Source: Oxynema aestuarii AP17 (lineage in GTDB: Bacteria > Cyanobacteriota > Cyanobacteriia > Cyanobacteriales > Laspinemataceae). Taken from it: 64,000 nucleotides of DNA. Below the pieces are notes generated by a model that was not told the DNA's origin, made no database searches, and saw only the letters and a list, made by a program, of their open reading frames with translations. Shown here one piece after another: positions 60,472-64,000 of the stretch. Position 1 is the first letter of the stretch. Each line of letters starts with the position of its first letter. The translations under genes and the position numbers were made by a program. The stretch covers positions 3,641,501 to 3,705,500 of the forward strand of contig NZ_CP051167.1 in NCBI RefSeq assembly GCF_012295525.1, given 5' to 3'.

Positions 60472-60580
60472 GGATATTCTCCAACTCCTGGGTTAGCCTT
60501 ACTCATTCTTCTATATGGAGGGGCTTTCGGACAACTGGGCCGGGGGAGTGGGGATTTGAGATTTTAGATAGTGGAGCCTC

Positions 60581-61891
60581 TTACTTTATGTAAGGTATAT
60601 AGTGTCCATCGTATTTTTTGAGCCACGATCGCGCCACCCGACCCGTTATCGTTTGTCCGAGCCAGGGAGTATTGTGAGAAAGCGAGCGGAGCGATCGCCC
60701 GTCGGCGGTCCAAGTTGTTTGCGGATCGAATAAGGTCAACTCGGCGGGTTCTCCCGGGGCGATCGCCCGGAACTCTTGCTGCAAACAGCGCGCGGGGGCG
60801 AGACTCAATGCCTTCCACAAGGTCAGGGGCGAAAGTTTTTCCGTAGCGACGAACTCCTGCCACAATAACGGTAACGCCAACTCCAGACCGATCGCCCCCG
60901 CCGGGGCCTCGGAAAAGGCGACCGTTTTTTCTTCGTAAGTATAACCCCGATGGTCGATGGCGATCGCGTCGATCGTGCCGTCGTCGATCCCTTGAATTAA
61001 GGCGCGGCGATCGCCCGGATTGCCCAGGGGCGGATCCAAACGCAGAGATGGATCGTAACTCGCCAGGGCTTCCGTATCCAAAAGCAAGTGCATCCAAGAC
61101 GTACTCGCCGTCACCGGAACCCCGCGCCCCTTGGCGTGGGCGATTAATTCGACACTGCGGGCGGTAGAAACGCGCATGATATGCACCGGAGTGGCGATCG
61201 CCTCCACCAGTTCCAACAACGCCGACAGGGCCGAGGTTTCCGCGATCGCCGGATGTCCCGGCAGACCCAAGCGCACCGACGCCGACCCCTCGCGCGCCAC
61301 CCCATTACCCGCCAAATCCCGGCGACAGGGCCACAAAGCCACGGGTTTACCCAACGGGCCGATATATTCTAAAATCCGGCGCAACAGTCCCAAATGCTCC
61401 ACCGGGCGATCGTCCGCAAAGCCGACAATCCCCGCCGCCGCCAACTCGGCCAACTCGCTCATCTGTTCGCCCTTCCCACCTAGGGTCAGCGCCCCCCAGA
61501 ACCCCAGTTGCGGCTGATTTCCTTCTACCTTCCCCTCCTCGACCCGACGGCGCACGAACGACAACCCCGCCGGGTTATCCAGAACCGGAACCGTATCCGG
61601 CAAAACTGCCACCCGAGTAAATCCCCCGGCCCACGCCGCTTGCTGGAGAGAGGCGAGGGTTTCGCGTTCCTCAAACCCCGGTTCGCCGCTATGGCTGTAC
61701 AAATCCACCAACCCCGGACCGAGGATCGAACCGCGACCGTCGATCCGGTCTGTATCGCTGCCGACGGCTTCCGATAATTGGCCGTCTACGGCGCGAATGA
61801 CGCCATCGACGATCCAGATATCGGCGATCTGGTCTCGTTCGGTCACCGGGTCGAGAATGCGGACCTGTTGAATCAGTTGACTCGTACTCAT
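60581..61891 (-). CDS. dihydroorotase-like protein lacking metal ligands
   Basis: 436 residues from the ATG at 61891 (MSTSQLIQ). It has the amidohydrolase layout of PyrC-type dihydroorotases, but the zinc motif HxHxREPG reads YSHSGEPG (residues 65-72): the first His and the Arg are missing. The later His is replaced in WPCRRDL, while VHIMRVST and DHRGYT keep parts of the remaining sites. A non-catalytic PyrC-like subunit, known in some bacteria as PyrX, is the likely role. An unusual enzyme is also possible. An active dihydroorotase should exist elsewhere. Confidence 0.82.
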   Translation of the reverse strand: MSTSQLIQQVRILDPVTERDQIADIWIVDGVIRAVDGQLSEAVGSDTDRIDGRGSILGPGLVDLYSHSGEPGFEERETLASLQQAAWAGGFTRVAVLPDTVPVLDNPAGLSFVRRRVEEGKVEGNQPQLGFWGALTLGGKGEQMSELAELAAAGIVGFADDRPVEHLGLLRRILEYIGPLGKPVALWPCRRDLAGNGVAREGSASVRLGLPGHPAIAETSALSALLELVEAIATPVHIMRVSTARSVELIAHAKGRGVPVTASTSWMHLLLDTEALASYDPSLRLDPPLGNPGDRRALIQGIDDGTIDAIAIDHRGYTYEEKTVAFSEAPAGAIGLELALPLLWQEFVATEKLSPLTLWKALSLAPARCLQQEFRAIAPGEPAELTLFDPQTTWTADGRSLRSLSHNTPWLGQTITGRVARSWLKKYDGHYIPYIK

Positions 61892-61945
61892 GGGTGGGTG
61901 CGGTTGGGATAGGGAACACAAGGGGGGAAAGGGGTTGGGAGGCGG

Positions 61946-63292
61946 CTACAGCGCCCCGGCGGCGGTCTTATCTAACACCCCACTGCCGAAATGACTGGTA
62001 ATATTACTCGCCTCCAAAACGGGCGGACCGTCGGCCCCTTTGGGATAGTCAATGACTGTAATCGCGCCATTCCCTTGTTTGAAATTCCAGAAATGTTCCG
62101 GTCCGAGTCCGAACAAGTGACAGAGAATCGCTTTATTAATCGCGTCGTGACCGACGACTAAGGTCGTGGTATTTGGTTCGGCGGCTTCGACGACTTGGCG
62201 CCAGGCGGCGATCGCGCGACGCCACACATCTTGCAAGTTCTCGCCTTCGGGCATTTGCACTGTTTCGGGGGACTGCTGCCACTGGGTCAACATTCCGGGG
62301 AATTCTTGCTCGATTTCGGCCTCAAATTTGCCTTCCCACAAGCCGTGACTGATTTCGCGCAAGCCGTCGTGTAGTTTGAGTTCGATCTGGGGATGGTGTT
62401 GCAAGATAATTTCGGCAGTTTCTTTCGGTCGCAACATCGAACTGCTGACCGCCGCATCGATCTCGACCTCTTTGAGAAAGTCCGCCGCTTTCTGGGCTTG
62501 AGCTTTCCCGTTCTCGTTGAGGGGAACGTCGATCTGTCCTTGAAACTGCCCGTTGCGATTCCATTCCGTTTCGCCGTGACGGACTAGCAAGAGGCGCGGT
62601 CCGCGATGTCCGGGACGCGGGTTCGGGAATTTGTCGCCGACGTGATGGGTGAGGTTCATCGATTCGAGTTGAACCGTATCGTTCAACCCTCCGGCAAAGT
62701 TCAAGACGCTGACGCCACAGTTGGACTGCTGGATGGAGTGATAGGCGCTGGCGTCGATTCCGAGGGCGATACTGAGTAAGCAACGGTTGATCCCGTTATG
62801 GGCGACGACGAGAACGGTTCCGTTTTGGTGTCGGTTTAGTAAGTCTTCCCAGAAGGCTTTTGCTTGTTCGCGCAAGGCGAGGACGGGGAAATGTTCGCGG
62901 GTTTCGCCGTCGGTCTCCACGAGCATTTTGAGTTCGTGGGGGCGCTGTTTCCAGCAGCGATAGTCTTCGGCAAATTGGGTTTGCACTTCGTCGCGTAGCA
63001 TTCCTTCCCATAAGGGCAGGTCGATTTCGCGTAAATTTTCGACAAACTGCACGGGAATGGCTTTTGAGTCGCGTTTGGCGAGTTCGGCGGCGATCGTTTC
63101 TGCAGTTTGGCGGGCGCGTTGAAGCGGACTGCTATAAATGGCGTCGAAGCTAATGCCGTCGAGAACGGTGGCAACTTGACGCGCCGTGGTCTGTCCGACC
63201 TCGGTGAGGGTGGAGTGGTCCAGGCGTCCTTGGATGCGATGCTCGATGTTGTAGGTACTTTGGCCGTGGCGGACGAGTATGACGCGGGTCAT
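61946..63292 (-). CDS. two-domain histidine phosphatase (phosphoglycerate mutase-like)
   Basis: 448 residues from the ATG at 63292 (MTRVILVRHG); a Met seven codons upstream is an alternative. Two full histidine-phosphatase domains are fused: RHGQSTYN near the N-terminus and RHGETEWN at about residue 228, each followed by the SSPLQRARQTAE or SSMLRPKETAE segment and a later His (VVAHNGINR and VVGHDAINK). Such proteins remove phosphate from small metabolites. Fused pairs are common in cyanobacteria, with unproven substrates. It is probably in an operon with the dihydroorotase-like gene 54 bp downstream. Confidence 0.88.
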   Translation of the reverse strand: MTRVILVRHGQSTYNIEHRIQGRLDHSTLTEVGQTTARQVATVLDGISFDAIYSSPLQRARQTAETIAAELAKRDSKAIPVQFVENLREIDLPLWEGMLRDEVQTQFAEDYRCWKQRPHELKMLVETDGETREHFPVLALREQAKAFWEDLLNRHQNGTVLVVAHNGINRCLLSIALGIDASAYHSIQQSNCGVSVLNFAGGLNDTVQLESMNLTHHVGDKFPNPRPGHRGPRLLLVRHGETEWNRNGQFQGQIDVPLNENGKAQAQKAADFLKEVEIDAAVSSSMLRPKETAEIILQHHPQIELKLHDGLREISHGLWEGKFEAEIEQEFPGMLTQWQQSPETVQMPEGENLQDVWRRAIAAWRQVVEAAEPNTTTLVVGHDAINKAILCHLFGLGPEHFWNFKQGNGAITVIDYPKGADGPPVLEASNITSHFGSGVLDKTAAGAL

Positions 63293-63597
63293 TGCCGTTT
63301 GTGGTTCCTCCATTGAACGAGTAGGGCGGGGAATCGGCGATCGCCAATTCCGGCGACAGCAAAGGTCAGGAGAATTTTACCTTGTCGGTGGCACGGGCTT
63401 ACGATGTTTCTGGCGATCGCAACGGGGCGATCGCTAGAGGCGAAAGGGTTAGGCAGTCTGATATAGTTCTCTATTGGCGATCGCCATTGGCGACCCCGGG
63501 ACGAGTCCGAGCTATTTTGCATAATACAAGAGCGATCGCTGCTCGATTCCCCACTGCCGATTCCCGATTCCCGATCTTAGTTAACCCCGAACTGCTT
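63293..63597. other. divergent promoter region, no gene seen
   Basis: It lies between the leftward phosphatase and the rightward membrane protein gene. It contains HIP1 sites and a short run of ATTCCCG-type repeats at about 63546-63575. Confidence 0.4.
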
Positions 63598-64000
63598 ATG
63601 ACGTTGACGATTGTCAAGCGCTTGGTCTTGAGTTTTCTCACGGCGATCGCCTTGTTTCTGGTGAGTGTGTCCCTGGTGGAAAGCTGGAATCAACCCCAAA
63701 TTCAAAGTCGTTTGGAGTTGTATCAAACCAATTTATTACTTCATGCGGCCCAGGTGCAGCTTGGGGAAGAACAACCGGGAATGGCCGGAACTGAGACATT
63801 AATCGGGGCCAATCCCTACGAAACGGCGTTAAAACAATATCGAGATGCCCTCGAATCGGTTGAGGACAATCTCGATCGCACCCAGCAGCAGTTGGAGGAA
63901 GCCGTCGTCGTCAATCCTTCCGTACCGCAAACCGTACCGCAAAGCCCGACCCCGCCTTTGGTAGACCCCTCGGGGGTTTCGCCACAAACCTCGAAGTTAA
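63598..64000 (+). CDS. N-terminal part of a CPBP-family membrane protease (partial)
   Basis: 134 codons to the window edge. A hydrophobic segment (about 5-25) is followed by SLVESWNQPQIQSRLELYQTNLLLHA, the typical start of cyanobacterial CPBP (CAAX-type) intramembrane proteases, and a helical, Pro-rich lumen-type region. The catalytic EExxxR part would lie beyond the window. The family call is from the N-terminus only. Confidence 0.7.
   Translation, partial: MTLTIVKRLVLSFLTAIALFLVSVSLVESWNQPQIQSRLELYQTNLLLHAAQVQLGEEQPGMAGTETLIGANPYETALKQYRDALESVEDNLDRTQQQLEEAVVVNPSVPQTVPQSPTPPLVDPSGVSPQTSKL

Overview
The window is a chromosomal segment of a filamentous, multicellular cyanobacterium. The evidence is hetR with a PatX-type gene upstream, the photosystem II subunit Psb30, Ycf51, a SufR-controlled suf operon, ferredoxin-thioredoxin reductase, a bilin-binding type GAF protein, very many HIP1 octamers (GCGATCGC) and heptamer STRR repeats. 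No rRNA, tRNA or CRISPR array was recognised. The gene set fits an Oscillatoriales-type organism; whether it makes heterocysts cannot be told from this window.

Layout. 0-9.5 kb: an M16 peptidase pair (one catalytic, one without the zinc motif), a peptidoglycan-binding protein, a gene-free structured stretch that may be a noncoding RNA, an aminotransferase, a GldA-like dehydrogenase, Ycf51, SufU, and a pair of unknown genes, one a degenerate PD-(D/E)XK-like protein. 9.6-23.1 kb: a leftward sensory island with a PatA-type response regulator, CheW, a CheA hybrid kinase, three tandem PhnD-like lipoproteins (one split by a complete IS4-family element) and two related histidine kinases. No methyl-accepting receptor and no PhnC/PhnE transporter genes are present. 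23.5-37 kb: glutathione reductase, a 1377-residue hybrid kinase, a TnpB element, a HAD phosphatase, a low-molecular-weight phosphatase, a Ser/Thr kinase with membrane tail and an FAD oxidoreductase. 37.1-39.1 kb: patX then hetR. 39.3-41.5 kb: an aldo/keto reductase broken by a second TnpB element.

41.8-51.9 kb: glycogen synthase, a P-loop kinase, a single-domain DXCF-type cyanobacteriochrome GAF protein, then sufS-sufD-sufC-sufB and ftrC leftward with sufR divergent; two CAAC-N6-GTTG SufR boxes lie between ftrC and sufR. 52-64 kb: an intact TnpB element, two half-size UPF0016 manganese-exchanger-like genes, a YkgJ-type protein, psb30, an alanine-glyoxylate-type aminotransferase between two relic IS200/IS605 right ends, DUF5340, trpC, lpdA, a dihydroorotase-like protein lacking metal ligands, a double histidine phosphatase and the start of a CPBP-type protease.

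The most interesting points are the patX-hetR pair (RGSGR followed by an unusual 30-residue tail), the stand-alone cyanobacteriochrome GAF protein, the PhnD/CheA/kinase island, in-frame TGA codons at the same aligned position in two different TnpB genes, and C/G-rich palindromes inserted in frame in all three TnpB genes.
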